Assembly: GCA_021775575.1 (NCBI GenBank)
Contig: JAJFHO010000203.1
Span: 1 to 38,025, forward strand
Direction of reading: 5' to 3'
Length of the DNA: 38,025 nt
Origin: Hyphomicrobiales bacterium
GTDB lineage: Bacteria > Pseudomonadota > Alphaproteobacteria > Rhizobiales > Methyloligellaceae
The notes under the pieces are model-generated. The model worked only from the letters and a program-made list of their open reading frames with translations. It searched no databases and was not told where the DNA came from. Position 1 is the first letter of the stretch, and each line of letters opens with the position of its first letter. Below are positions 1-8,758 of the stretch, piece after piece. The translations under genes and the position numbers were made by a program.

Positions 1-1
1 G

Positions 2-283
2 CCGGAACTTCGTGTTTTCGCGAAGGAAAACTACATCAAATATCAGGGTATCGTCGACAAGATGAAGGAACTTGCGGATGCAGGCGTCGAGTTCCGCATG
101 TGTCACAATGCGTTACGTGCGGCGGGCTTCAAGCATGACGATTTCCATGGATTCGTCACAGTTATTCCAGCGGGTTTTCCGGAGATCGCCTTACTCCAGT
201 CGCAGGGATACCAGTATATCAATCCGCTGGCGAACCGGGTTCGGGATACCCGCTACCTGGACCATCCGGAGCTGAAGAAGTAA
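2..283 (+). CDS. DsrE-like family protein (3' part only)
   Basis: The window opens inside this gene. The frame is open from base 2 and ends at a TAA, giving 93 C-terminal residues. The motif FRMCHNALRAAG, one cysteine followed by a helix, and the ending with VIPAGFPEIALLQSQGY resemble small DsrE/DsrF-like sulfur-relay proteins, where a conserved cysteine sits in a similar CxNxL context. The start and any signal peptide lie outside the window, so localisation cannot be judged. A good intrinsic terminator follows about 60 bases downstream, so this is the last gene of its transcript. The family call is from motif recognition only. Confidence 0.6.
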   Translation, partial: PELRVFAKENYIKYQGIVDKMKELADAGVEFRMCHNALRAAGFKHDDFHGFVTVIPAGFPEIALLQSQGYQYINPLANRVRDTRYLDHPELKK

Positions 284-344
284 CGACGCCACGCCGAATG
301 TCAGGGAGATCGTGCTGCTCTTCCTGAACTCTATGTCAATAAAG

Positions 345-374
345 ACGCCGCCCCCGCAGGGAGGCGGCGTTTTT
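345..374 (+). terminator. Intrinsic terminator after the DsrE-like gene
   Basis: ACGCCGCC (345-352) pairs with GGCGGCGT (363-370), with further C:G pairing inside the loop, and is followed by a run of five T. It faces the plus strand and ends the DsrE-like transcript. Confidence 0.85.
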
Positions 375-903
375 GTTGCAGGCTGGGCTGCTGCAAGAGA
401 AAGTACGAATCCGCGACTCGCAGAACGACAGATGCCGGCGCCGACTGGAAAGCTGTTGCTTCATGCCACAGAACAACGTCCGGCTCGCGAGCGCAGCAGC
501 AGCAGTCGGCATGGCCGCTTTGAGGGTGACAAGCGGAAATTCGCCGCCACGGTTCAGCAAATGCCCTCCCCTTTCGAACAGAATTGCACGACATTTCGGA
601 GTTCATGACCTAGCATTGCAGCGCGACGACTCGATACGGCCCGTCGAACCTGCGATTGGCCGGCATCTGTGGAATCGGACGGAACGGAGGATAGCGCAAT
701 GTATCGGCCATCGCGTGTTCGCGCCCATGCCGGGCACGTGCTGAAAGACCGCCCCGGCGCCCAGCCGATGAAGGGGCTCGGCTTTCATGTCATTGAGGGT
801 GCCGAGCGGCCAGCCACCAAAGTGGGGGTGGAGTCCGGCCTCGCTGCTGTTTACCCAAGGCAGCCGGACTAACGTCCAGCGCTACCCGGCGGAGAACGCA
901 TTG
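375..903. other. Gene-free stretch upstream of the CNNM pair
   Basis: No reading frame here has a convincing start, ribosome site or recognisable protein; the short frames look like chance products of GC-rich DNA. The only structure I can point to is an inverted repeat, AGTCCGGC (832-839) and GCCGGACT (863-870), with no T-run after it. It lies 34 bases before the CNNM start and could be part of a structured leader. I looked for a Mg or Mn riboswitch consensus because the next genes are CorC-like, and did not recognise one. Confidence 0.4.
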
Positions 904-2286
904 ATGGACTTTGTCTTTGTTCTGGAACTGCTGCTTTTCGCGATCCTCATGGGGTTATCGGCATTTTTCTCCAGTTCGGAGACAGCGCTGTTTTCGCTGG
1001 ACAAACGCCAGCTCGATCGCATGCGGCAGGATGATAATCCCCGGATCGATCTGATAGAGCGCCTGCTCAGTGAACCCAGACGGCTCATCGTGACCATCCT
1101 GATTGGCAACGAGTTCGTCAATGTGGCGGCGTCCGTCATATCGGCGGCCATCGTCATCAGATTGCTGGGCGCGGACAGCAAGCTGGTGAACCTGCTCATT
1201 ATGGTCCCGATCCTGCTGCTGGTGGGTGAGATTACGCCCAAGACCCTGGCGATCCGCAACAATGCGTCATTCGCCACCTTTCAGAGCCGGCCCATCGAGC
1301 TGTTTGCAAAGCTCATAACCCCTTTGCGGGCCCTGATACGGCTGATCGCGGATTTTTTCACCACGCTCATCGTCGGCCGCGAGAGGACCCAGGGCAGTAT
1401 CGTCACCGAGGATATGGTCCGCACCCTGGCCCGCGAGGCGGTAGGCGAAGGCGTGCTCGACAAACACGAGGCGCGCTACATCGACCAGATTTTCAGCTTT
1501 GGCAACAAATCTCTGGAAGATATCCAGACGCCCCGGTCCAACATCCTCTTCCTGCCGGACACCATGGCGCCGGCGGAGATGATCGCCGCTATTCGCCGGT
1601 CACGGCGCACCAGGGTGCCGGTTTATCACGAGAACAGGGATACGATTGTCGGCGTGCTGCACAGCAGGGATCTGCTCGGCGCGGATCTGGACAAGATCGG
1701 TGAACAGTCCGGCGGATTGCTGAAGCTTCTGCGCGAGCCTTATATCGTTCCCGAAAACAAAACGGCCGCCGAACTTTTTCGCGACTTTCGCAAGCGCAAA
1801 CTGTCCCTGGCCCTGACCGTCGACGAATATGGCGGGGTCACGGGCCTTGTCACCATGGAAGATTTGCTGGAATGCATCTTCGGCGATATTCCCAGCCCCT
1901 CCGACATCAATGAGAATGTCGATGTCGAGGTGCAAACCGACGGCAGCAGGCATGTGGATGGCGCGATGTCGATTGAGCAGTTCAATCGGGAATTCAGTGC
2001 GCGGCTGGAGGACGAAGAATCTGAAACCATCGGCGGGATGGTCCTGAATGCCCATGGAGAGTTGCCGGCCAAGGGCGCCATATTGAATATCGGCGGGATA
2101 GAGTTCACCGTCACCGAGGTCTCGAACAACCGCATTCAGGAACTCAAGGCCCGAAGCATAAAGGGCGATGACGGAGCCGGGCAAATCGAGCCACGGTCAA
2201 AGGCGAATCCAGCTCCGGCCGCCCCTGCTCGGAAAAACGGCCGCGAAACCGATAGCCGCGATTCGGCCGAACGAGAAAAATCATGA
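904..2286 (+). CDS. CNNM/CorC-type membrane protein with CBS pair (first of two)
   Basis: A 460-residue member of the hemolysin C/CorC/CNNM family, linked to Mg2+ or Co2+ efflux or membrane ion homeostasis. The N-terminus starts with a hydrophobic segment followed by FFSSSETALFSLD, the family signature of the DUF21 membrane domain. Further membrane segments include LLIMVPILLLVGEITPKTLA. Residues ~200-330 form a CBS pair (TRVPVYHENRDTIVGVLHSRDLL; DEYGGVTGLVTMEDLLECIFGD), and a CorC_HlyC domain follows at ~345-425. The tail is charged and proline/alanine-rich. ATG 904 is preferred because GGAG at 891-894 is 9 bases upstream; a longer frame from 787 has no such support. Its stop overlaps the next start (ATGA). 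Confidence 0.88.
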   Translation: MDFVFVLELLLFAILMGLSAFFSSSETALFSLDKRQLDRMRQDDNPRIDLIERLLSEPRRLIVTILIGNEFVNVAASVISAAIVIRLLGADSKLVNLLIMVPILLLVGEITPKTLAIRNNASFATFQSRPIELFAKLITPLRALIRLIADFFTTLIVGRERTQGSIVTEDMVRTLAREAVGEGVLDKHEARYIDQIFSFGNKSLEDIQTPRSNILFLPDTMAPAEMIAAIRRSRRTRVPVYHENRDTIVGVLHSRDLLGADLDKIGEQSGGLLKLLREPYIVPENKTAAELFRDFRKRKLSLALTVDEYGGVTGLVTMEDLLECIFGDIPSPSDINENVDVEVQTDGSRHVDGAMSIEQFNREFSARLEDEESETIGGMVLNAHGELPAKGAILNIGGIEFTVTEVSNNRIQELKARSIKGDDGAGQIEPRSKANPAPAAPARKNGRETDSRDSAEREKS

Positions 2287-3557
2287 CGGCCACCCTGCCG
2301 ACCTTAGCCGTCATAACACTCTGCCTGGTCGCCGAGGGCTTCTTTTCGGGCGCCGAAATCGGCCTGATCAGCGCCGACCGGGCCAAGCTGCGCCACGATG
2401 CGGCAAAGGGGTCGCGCGGCGCCTCACTCGCGTTGAGTATGCTGGAGAAACCCGAATGGCTGCTGTCCACGACGCTGGTGGGCACGAATATCGCAGTCGT
2501 CGCCAACACAACCATCGTCACCGCAACGATGATTGAGCTTTTCGGGCCCCAATACAGCTGGATGGCGGTCGTTCTGGTGGCCCCGCTGATCTGGATATTC
2601 GGCGAGATCGTGCCCAAGAGCGTGTTTCAGCAGCGCAGCAACGTCATCACGCCCAGAGCCATTTTTGTCCTCAAATTCTGCTCCTACCTGTTCTATCCGA
2701 TCCTGCTGGTGTTTAGCCTGCTGTCCCGGCTGCTGGCCTGGCTTGTGGGCGACAGACAGACCGCCAACCCCTTCACGCTGCGCGAGGAGATGATCTCGAT
2801 GATGCAGATGCCCGCCGAAGGGGGCGATATCCAGCCGATCGAGAAAACAATGATCCGCAAGCTGTTCGATTTCGGCGAAACGACGGCGGGCGAGGCAATG
2901 GTGCCGCTGATCGACGTCGCCTGCGTCGAGCAGGGAGCAAGCGTTGGCGAAGCCCTGAAACTGGCCACGGAAACGGCACACCATCTGCTTCCGGTCTATA
3001 CCGAACGGGTCGACCAGATCGTTGGACAGCTGGATTGCCTGGAGCTGCTGGGCATCGATGCAAACGAGCCGGTCAAATCATTCGTCAGGCCGGTCGACTA
3101 TGTTCCCGACACAAGAAGCATTCAGGACCTGCTGCTCGACATGCGCCGCGAAGGCCAGCTCATGTCCATTGTGGTGGATGAGTTCGGCGGCGCTGAAGGC
3201 ATCGTGACCATCGAAGACATCATCGAGGAAGTGGTCGACGACCTGCAGGACGAGTATGACACCGATGAGGTTCACACCCAGTGGGTGCGCAAGCTCGGTG
3301 AACGCGACTATGTCGTAAGCGCCCGTATCGAGCTGGATTCATTCGCCGAGAAACTGGGCGTAAAATTGCCCCAGGGCAGCTACACAAGTCTCTCCGGTTT
3401 CCTGCTCGACAAGGCGACGGACATTCCGCCCGTCGGCGCCGTCATAGAGTATCGGGGGATCAGCTTCACCATCGAGCGCGCCACGCCCCGGCTCATTCAG
3501 GAAGTCCGCGTCCAGTGGCAGGAAGCAGCCAATCACCTGCGCGGCGGCAAGCCCTAA
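2283..3557 (+). CDS. CNNM/CorC-type membrane protein with CBS pair (second of two)
   Basis: A 424-residue paralogue of the preceding protein, translationally coupled to it through an ATGA overlap. It has the same layout: DUF21 membrane domain with EGFFSGAEIGLISADRAKL near residue 15 and IFGEIVPKSVFQQ near 110, a CBS pair at ~190-330 (HHLLPVYTERVDQIVGQLDCLELLG; DEFGGAEGIVTIEDIIEEVVDD) and a C-terminal CorC_HlyC domain at ~345-420. Adjacent pairs of this family occur in many bacteria and may form heterodimers; that is inference here. Its TAA overlaps by four bases the TAG of the convergent peptidase gene, so no room exists for a terminator between them. Confidence 0.88.
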   Translation: MTATLPTLAVITLCLVAEGFFSGAEIGLISADRAKLRHDAAKGSRGASLALSMLEKPEWLLSTTLVGTNIAVVANTTIVTATMIELFGPQYSWMAVVLVAPLIWIFGEIVPKSVFQQRSNVITPRAIFVLKFCSYLFYPILLVFSLLSRLLAWLVGDRQTANPFTLREEMISMMQMPAEGGDIQPIEKTMIRKLFDFGETTAGEAMVPLIDVACVEQGASVGEALKLATETAHHLLPVYTERVDQIVGQLDCLELLGIDANEPVKSFVRPVDYVPDTRSIQDLLLDMRREGQLMSIVVDEFGGAEGIVTIEDIIEEVVDDLQDEYDTDEVHTQWVRKLGERDYVVSARIELDSFAEKLGVKLPQGSYTSLSGFLLDKATDIPPVGAVIEYRGISFTIERATPRLIQEVRVQWQEAANHLRGGKP

Positions 3558-4672
3558 TGAAGCGTTTCGAAAAGCCGCCGCAGCAGCGTCATCCGGGGCA
3601 GCAGGGACGAAATATAGAGATGCTCCTGGAGTGTATGCGCGCCCTCCCCGTCGACGCCGAGGCCATCGAGCACCGGCAGCTTTTCAGCCAGAAAACTGCC
3701 GTCGCTGCCGCCGCCCGTAAAGCTGTCCACGAGTTCAAAACCGATCTCGGCGGCCAGACCCCTGGCGTGGCTGTAAAGCCGCTCGATGGCCGGCGACTTC
3801 TCGTAGGGCGGACGTGAGAGCCCCCCGTCGACGCTGAAGGTGACGTCCGGGTCATAGGATTTCAGGCCCTTTACCCAGGCGATCATTTCTTCGCCGACGT
3901 CGCGATTGCGGAACCGGAAGTCCAGTGACGCACGGCAATGCTCCGGCACCACATTGGCCGCCGTACCGCCTTCTATCATTCCGACATTGACCGTGAAATT
4001 GCGGTCATAGTCGGTTCTGCCCTCGATCTCGGTGATTTGCCGGGCCATCTCGACAATGGCGCTACGCCCATCCCTGTGGCGTGTTCCCGAATGCGACGGG
4101 CGTCCTTGAGTTGTCATGACGAAGCGCGCCGAGCCCTGCCGGCCGGTGACGATCTTGCCGCCATCGCGCGCCGGTTCCGTCACCAGAACATATTTGGCCT
4201 TTTCGCCCGCCGCCTCGATATGCTTTTGCGACGTCTCACTGCCGGTCTCTTCGTCCGACACAAAGAGAAACCGGATCGGCAGCGGCGTCGTTTTGCCCGC
4301 CTCGACCAGCATGCGATACGCGGTGAGTCCCAGATAGGCACCGCCCTTCATGTCATAAATGCCGGGGCCGTACGCCTTGTCGCCGTCCACGCTGAAGGGC
4401 AATTCCGCAAGCGTGCCGACCGGATGCACGGTGTCCAGATGAGACAGCACCAGAATGCCCTTTTCGTCACCGCCCCAGGGGCTGGAAAAGGCAACATGGT
4501 CGCCGCGCCCGTCGATACCGGGAATGCGCCGCGCGCCCGCCCCCAGCGCTTCAAATTCGGCGGCGACCATATCCATCATCCGGTTGACCGCGCCGGCGTC
4601 CCCGGTCGGGCTTTCAAGCTCTACCCATGCGCGAATCCCGGACAGGAGGTCATCGGGTGAAGGTATGTCCAT
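3554..4672 (-). CDS. M20 family metallopeptidase (CPG2/ArgE-like)
   Basis: A 372-residue di-zinc hydrolase of the M20 family (ArgE/DapE/CPG2 type), cytoplasmic since no signal peptide is seen. Metal-ligand motifs are present in order: LSHLDTVHPVG (His78, Asp80), GPGIYDMKGG (Asp107), VSDEETGSE (Glu141/Glu142, base and ligand) and the C-terminal GEGAHTLQEH (His). The GxDG-to-GRxSHS region (TQGRPSHSGT) marks the dimerisation domain. ATG 4672 is chosen because GGGAG lies 8 bases upstream; a longer frame to 4789 lacks support. The substrate is not evident: glutamyl-amide, acetyl-amino acid or dipeptide cleavage all fit. It is the last gene of a minus-strand run after the deacetylase and acetyltransferase, with an 85-base gap. 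Confidence 0.85.
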   Translation of the reverse strand: MDIPSPDDLLSGIRAWVELESPTGDAGAVNRMMDMVAAEFEALGAGARRIPGIDGRGDHVAFSSPWGGDEKGILVLSHLDTVHPVGTLAELPFSVDGDKAYGPGIYDMKGGAYLGLTAYRMLVEAGKTTPLPIRFLFVSDEETGSETSQKHIEAAGEKAKYVLVTEPARDGGKIVTGRQGSARFVMTTQGRPSHSGTRHRDGRSAIVEMARQITEIEGRTDYDRNFTVNVGMIEGGTAANVVPEHCRASLDFRFRNRDVGEEMIAWVKGLKSYDPDVTFSVDGGLSRPPYEKSPAIERLYSHARGLAAEIGFELVDSFTGGGSDGSFLAEKLPVLDGLGVDGEGAHTLQEHLYISSLLPRMTLLRRLFETLH

Positions 4673-4757
4673 GTCATTTGCTCCCTGCTTATTTTTAAGA
4701 TACCGCCGTCCGTGGATTATTCGCAGCCTTCCGCCTTCTCCTCCCCCCGGGAAGCCA

Positions 4758-5624
4758 CTAAGCCGGTGGCGTGGCGGCGCGCTCGCCATTGCCGGCGAGA
4801 TCGCCGTGCAACCGTTCGAGGGAGGTAAATCTGTAGTCCTGCGCTTGCAGGTAGCGCACGAAGCGCTTCAGGTCGTCGAAATAGTCGGTGCGCCTGAAGG
4901 CCCACATAAAATGATAGCCCGCTCTCAGCACTGGCGGCATCGGCGTTCGCGAAAGCGTTCCGGTCCAGACCAGGTCGACCATATGCATGTCGTAAACCAG
5001 CAGGCGCGGGAGCGAGCAGACCTTGCGCATCACTGTCTCGGCGGGTGACTTTATGATCTTCCGGTAGGACTGAATAAGCGGCAGCGGCAAACACCCCCAG
5101 GTCGCCACCGGAAACTCACGAATGCCGCCCTCGAGCATGCAGCTATCGCCCCTCCAGGCCGCCGACCGGTTGCCGCCCGGCGCGAATGCGGGAAGAATGG
5201 AGGAATCCCAGGCGAAGCCTTCTTGCCGAAGAGCCTGGTAGAGCGGGTCGCTCAGCCTGAATGTATTGGCCCGGTATCCTTCGGGACGTTTGCCCATAAA
5301 GCGCTCATAAGCTTCGATGCCGCGCGCCAGGTCGGCTGCGTCGTCGCCGCCTTTCGGGTGGTCGTAGCAATGCAGCTGGACGTCGACGCCCGCTTCGAGC
5401 AGGGCCGCGACCGTAGCGGCATGCTCTTCGAACAGCTTGCCCTCGACGAATGCCGTCAGGGGCACGCCGAGCTCGGCGATGACACGCATGAGGTCCGGAA
5501 CCCGTTTCAGGCCTTCATGATGGACCGCACCGAAATCCGGCTCTACATCGATGGTGAGAGCCGCCGTCGGAGCCGCCACATCGTGCCAGGAAACCGCCCG
5601 CGCATTAAGATCGATCAAGTCCAC
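4758..5624 (-). CDS. NodB-like polysaccharide deacetylase family protein
   Basis: A 288-residue protein with the NodB fold signature. TIDVEPDFG (Asp26, Glu28, Asp30) matches the first catalytic/metal motif in the variant form seen in 'DVE' deacetylases. HCYDH (His85, His89) gives the HxxxH metal motif, and GYRANTFRLSD is the third motif. No signal peptide is visible, so it is probably cytoplasmic or membrane-associated. These enzymes remove acetyl groups from N-acetylated sugars. Its start is 12 bases downstream of the acetyltransferase stop, so the two are almost certainly co-transcribed. The substrate, a surface glycan or a lipid-linked precursor, is inferred. Confidence 0.8.
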   Translation of the reverse strand: MDLIDLNARAVSWHDVAAPTAALTIDVEPDFGAVHHEGLKRVPDLMRVIAELGVPLTAFVEGKLFEEHAATVAALLEAGVDVQLHCYDHPKGGDDAADLARGIEAYERFMGKRPEGYRANTFRLSDPLYQALRQEGFAWDSSILPAFAPGGNRSAAWRGDSCMLEGGIREFPVATWGCLPLPLIQSYRKIIKSPAETVMRKVCSLPRLLVYDMHMVDLVWTGTLSRTPMPPVLRAGYHFMWAFRRTDYFDDLKRFVRYLQAQDYRFTSLERLHGDLAGNGERAATPPA

Positions 5625-5636
5625 AGGCCCTGGCCC

Positions 5637-6593
5637 TCAATAGGCGTCAAAATCGAGAAATTCGTAGACGGCCGGCTCAAACGCCTCTTTCGCCGGCGCC
5701 GCGCCGGTCAACGGACAGTAGAAGAGATTTAACGGGGACGGAAGAAGCCTTCGCGGCACGGTAATGCCGGGAACCCGCAGCCTCCGGTTCAGTCCGGCAT
5801 AAAGATAAAACAATGAGCCATGGACGCTGCAGGCGGCGGCAAGAAGGCTTTTCAAATCACCAATATCGTCGCTGCTGCCAGGTGCGTCGCGGGTCGGAAA
5901 AAGCCGCAGAAGGATCGCAACGCGCAGCCCCGCGACAGTCTTGCCGGTGGTAATTGCCACCGAATGGCGGCCTTCGTGAATGACGTAGCGGCCAACGGGC
6001 GAGGCAAGGCGCCATTTCAGCCGGCGCGCGCTCCATACCTGCTGCCATCCCTCGCTCCCTGAAAAATCGACCCGCTGACAAATCCTGTCGAATTCACCGC
6101 TTTCCAGAAAGGCCGCGTCGACTTTGTGCGACAGGACCGCGCGGCGAGCCGCGAACGGCCGCAGGCCAAGGCGCACCGGAATCTGCGCGATCAGCCGGAA
6201 TTCCAGCCGGCGAATGAAGCCCGGCGCCGAACTGGCATTGGTGACGGCGATAACCGCATCGACAATCCCGTCTTCCACCGCCTTGGCGTGGGCCTTGGTC
6301 GCCAGCTCGATGAAGACGCCCTTGCCGCGCATTTCCGCGCCAACGGCCAGATCGTGGGGATAGCCGATCAGCACGGACTTTCCCCCGCCCGCGAATTTTT
6401 GCGGCACCAGGCAATAGTGGGCCCGGTAGCGGCCATCGATGTCCAGATTTTGCTGATAGCCGGGGCCGTCCGGTCCGCCCCAATAGAGCCAATACAGATA
6501 GTCCCGGTTGCTGAATTTCGGATTGTCGAAAACCTCGCTGAGGAGGTCCCTCAGTTTCTCCAAAGCCTCGGGGTAGGATTTTTCCGTGGTCAT
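5637..6593 (-). CDS. GNAT-like acetyltransferase domain protein
   Basis: A 318-residue protein. Residues ~60-130 carry a GNAT-like core (YPHDLAVGAEMRGKGVFIELATKAHAKA, containing a RGKG acetyl-CoA loop). The C-terminal half is of unknown function, with WRLASPVGRYVIHEG and LFYLYAGLNRRLRVPG. The start at 6593 (MTTEKSYPEAL) is preferred over a longer frame to 6641 because GAGAG lies just upstream. It heads a run with a NodB-like deacetylase, which suggests acyl modification of a surface polysaccharide. It could instead belong to the FemAB-like acyltransferase group; I see no decisive motif for that. Confidence 0.6.
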   Translation of the reverse strand: MTTEKSYPEALEKLRDLLSEVFDNPKFSNRDYLYWLYWGGPDGPGYQQNLDIDGRYRAHYCLVPQKFAGGGKSVLIGYPHDLAVGAEMRGKGVFIELATKAHAKAVEDGIVDAVIAVTNASSAPGFIRRLEFRLIAQIPVRLGLRPFAARRAVLSHKVDAAFLESGEFDRICQRVDFSGSEGWQQVWSARRLKWRLASPVGRYVIHEGRHSVAITTGKTVAGLRVAILLRLFPTRDAPGSSDDIGDLKSLLAAACSVHGSLFYLYAGLNRRLRVPGITVPRRLLPSPLNLFYCPLTGAAPAKEAFEPAVYEFLDFDAY

Positions 6594-6774
6594 CAAGCTC
6601 TCTGTGCGAAAAGCCACTGCGCTGCCCGCCGGACTTACCACTGGAATGCGCCAATAGGAAAGAGGCCGGGCACATGTCAGCGCCCGGCCGGGTTGCGGAA
6701 GGTACGAATTCAGCCTCGCCAGGTCCGGGCTGTCGACACCTGAGTCCGGTGCGGCATCCGCGCCGGCGGCCAGC

Positions 6775-7341
6775 TCAGCCGTCGGCGCGCTTCAGGCCCG
6801 TGATCATGGACCTGACGAGATTTTCGCGGTGCTGGAGGCTCGCAAAAGCTACGCCCGCCACGTGCAGGAACACCAGTCCGAGCGTCAAATTGGCGGTAAC
6901 CTCATGCAGTTCCTCGACCCACTCCACTCCCCAGAACGCATCCGTGGTCGACATGACGCCCGTTGCGGTCGCGAGAGACACGGAAAGCAGCAGCGCCAGG
7001 ACCATGGCGCCGCCGGCGGGATTATGGCCGAGATAGCGTTTGGCCCTCAGCCGAACACTCCTTTTGATATAGCCTATGATGGCGGCTGGCCTGTATACGA
7101 AGTCGGAAAACCGGGCGTGCCGGCTCCCGATCAGCCCCCAAAGGACGCGCAGAGCGACAAGCACGGCAATCGCGTATCCGGAGATTTCATGGATGCGCTC
7201 CCAGTCGTCGCCCGTGATCCAGGCAATCGCGAAGAAAGCTACGAGTGCCCAGTGGAACAGACGGACAAAGGGGTCCCAGACCTTGATGAAGGCTGGCCGC
7301 GCGGCGCGGCCAGCCTCCGTTGGATTCCCGGCGATCGTCAT
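6775..7341 (-). CDS. Cytochrome b561-type membrane protein
   Basis: A 188-residue integral membrane protein with four predicted helices, resembling the di-haem b561/Ni-Fe-hydrogenase b-subunit family. Haem-ligand candidates are in the expected places: RLFHWALVAFF (helix 1), ERIHEISGY (before helix 2), and ELHEVTANLTLGLVFLHVAG (two histidines around the last helix). It probably moves electrons between the quinone pool and a periplasmic partner. It starts 3 bases after the stop of the upstream PepSY gene, so they form one transcript. Small b561 proteins beside PepSY-domain proteins are a recurrent pairing; the partner reaction here is unknown. Confidence 0.85.
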   Translation of the reverse strand: MTIAGNPTEAGRAARPAFIKVWDPFVRLFHWALVAFFAIAWITGDDWERIHEISGYAIAVLVALRVLWGLIGSRHARFSDFVYRPAAIIGYIKRSVRLRAKRYLGHNPAGGAMVLALLLSVSLATATGVMSTTDAFWGVEWVEELHEVTANLTLGLVFLHVAGVAFASLQHRENLVRSMITGLKRADG

Positions 7342-7344
7342 GCG

Positions 7345-7629
7345 TTACGACTTGTGTTTGCGTTTGACGATGCGACCGGTGACGGGGTCCACCTTGAGCT
7401 CGAGGCGAGCGCCGCTCTTGTCGACCGCATAGACCTCGTAACACCCGTTTTCGCGTTTCACGCTACGGACGTCATAGCCCATGCCCTTCACCTTGCCGGC
7501 GATATCCTGGACCGACATTTGCTGGGCGCCGTTCTGCTGGCCGCACGATACGTCGTCGTCGCTGGCAAGTGCGGGAAGCGTTGCCGCGACAAGTAAACCG
7601 GCGGCCGTGATGGTGATGATATTGCGCAT
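7345..7629 (-). CDS. Exported PepSY-domain protein
   Basis: A 94-residue protein with a clear signal peptide (MRNIITITAAGLLVAATLPALA, cleavage about residue 22). The mature part is a single PepSY-like unit: MSVQDIAGKVKGMGYDVRSVKRENGCYEVYAVDKSG ending with a VDPVTGRIVKRKHK turn. Two cysteines (in VSCGQQ and NGCYEV) could form a disulfide in the periplasm. It is encoded just before the b561 gene and divergent from a second PepSY gene that leads a two-component system. A periplasmic sensing or inhibitor role is inferred from the domain, not shown. Confidence 0.85.
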   Translation of the reverse strand: MRNIITITAAGLLVAATLPALASDDDVSCGQQNGAQQMSVQDIAGKVKGMGYDVRSVKRENGCYEVYAVDKSGARLELKVDPVTGRIVKRKHKS

Positions 7630-7759
7630 TTCCTAGCTCCTTTGTGTAACCTCGCCGGGTTGGCGATTTGCGCAAGCTAGATGAAGCGCGGTGACAGACC
7701 GCTTAGGGCGGCGTTCAGCGTTTTGTCATCTTGGCTGGCGCAATTTGTTGAGGATGAGA

Positions 7760-8086
7760 ATGATGACGCGAAGAGGCTTTATTACCGCACTTCTGGCTGC
7801 GGCCGCAGTGGCCGCGGTATCGCTCGCGCAGGTGGCCCGCGCGGATAAGAAGAAAAAGGCCCATGACGACGCCTGGAGCGCGCGCGAGGGCGGGACGATA
7901 CTCCCGCTGGCTAAAGTGCTCGATATGGTCAGACCGAAAATCGACGGCGAGATCATCGAAACGGAATTCGAGAATGAGCATGGACGGCTCGTCTACGAGT
8001 TCAAATATGTGGACAGGAACGGCCACGTGCGGGAGCTTTACGCCGACGCACGCACGGGAGTCATTCTCATGGACAAGCCGGACTAA
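7760..8086 (+). CDS. Tat-type exported PepSY-domain protein
   Basis: About 108 residues. TRRGFITALLAAAAVAAVSLAQVARA is a twin-arginine-like signal followed by a positively charged DKKKKAH stretch. The rest is one PepSY unit (ILPLAKVLDMVRPKIDGEIIETEFE, then YEFKYVDRNGHVRELYADARTGVILM). The frame opens at 7691, but GAGG at 7750-7753 supports ATG 7760 or 7763. It ends 6 bases before the response regulator, so it is the first gene of a PepSY-regulator-kinase operon. It may act as the periplasmic input to the kinase. Confidence 0.82.
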   Translation: MMTRRGFITALLAAAAVAAVSLAQVARADKKKKAHDDAWSAREGGTILPLAKVLDMVRPKIDGEIIETEFENEHGRLVYEFKYVDRNGHVRELYADARTGVILMDKPD

Positions 8087-8092
8087 ACCCTA

Positions 8093-8758
8093 ATGCGCCT
8101 TCTTGTTATCGAGGATGATCCGCGAATTGCCCGCGATGTGGTCGAGACCCTGACTGGCGCCGGCTACGTCGTCGACCATGAAGGCGACGGCGAAGAGGCG
8201 TGGTTCAGGGGGGACACCGAAGACTATGGCGCAGTGATCCTCGACCTCGGCCTGCCGAGCATGGACGGCCTGGCGATCCTCAAGAAATGGCGCGCAAGCG
8301 GCAGAAGTTTTCCGATTCTTATCCTCACCGCCAGAGGGACGTGGAGCGAGCGCGTGGAAGGCATCGATGCGGGAGCCGACGACTATCTCCCCAAACCATT
8401 CGAAATGGACGAATTGCTGGCCCGGCTGCGCGCCCTCATCCGGCGTTCGGCCGGTCACGCAGCGCCGTCTATCGCGATTGGCGAGGTGATGCTCGACCCC
8501 AGACAGATGCGTGTCACCGTAGCCGGGGTTCCCAAGGCCCTGTCGCCTCAGGAATATCGCCTGCTGTCCTATCTGATGCTTCATGCCGGGCGGGTCGTGC
8601 CGCAGCAGGAACTCGCAGAGCAGCTCCACGGCTCCTATGACGACCGTGAATCGAACGCGGTCGAAGTACTGATCGGGCGGGTCAGACGCAAGCTGGGCGT
8701 CGAGTTGATCGAGACCCGGCGGGGATTCGGCTATGTAATCGAGGCGGGGAAACAGTGA
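8093..8758 (+). CDS. OmpR/PhoB-family response regulator
   Basis: A 221-residue regulator. The receiver domain (1-~118) has the acidic pocket EDD (residues 7-9), phospho-acceptor Asp51 in VILDLGLPSMDG, Thr79 and Lys101 in LPKPFE. The C-terminal winged helix (~130-218) includes LSPQEYRLLSYLMLHAGRVV and RVRRKLG...ETRRGFGYVI. It is a transcription factor phosphorylated by the kinase encoded next; its stop overlaps that GTG start (GTGA), which implies coupled translation. Target genes probably include the divergent PepSY-b561 pair, by position only. Confidence 0.95.
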   Translation: MRLLVIEDDPRIARDVVETLTGAGYVVDHEGDGEEAWFRGDTEDYGAVILDLGLPSMDGLAILKKWRASGRSFPILILTARGTWSERVEGIDAGADDYLPKPFEMDELLARLRALIRRSAGHAAPSIAIGEVMLDPRQMRVTVAGVPKALSPQEYRLLSYLMLHAGRVVPQQELAEQLHGSYDDRESNAVEVLIGRVRRKLGVELIETRRGFGYVIEAGKQ

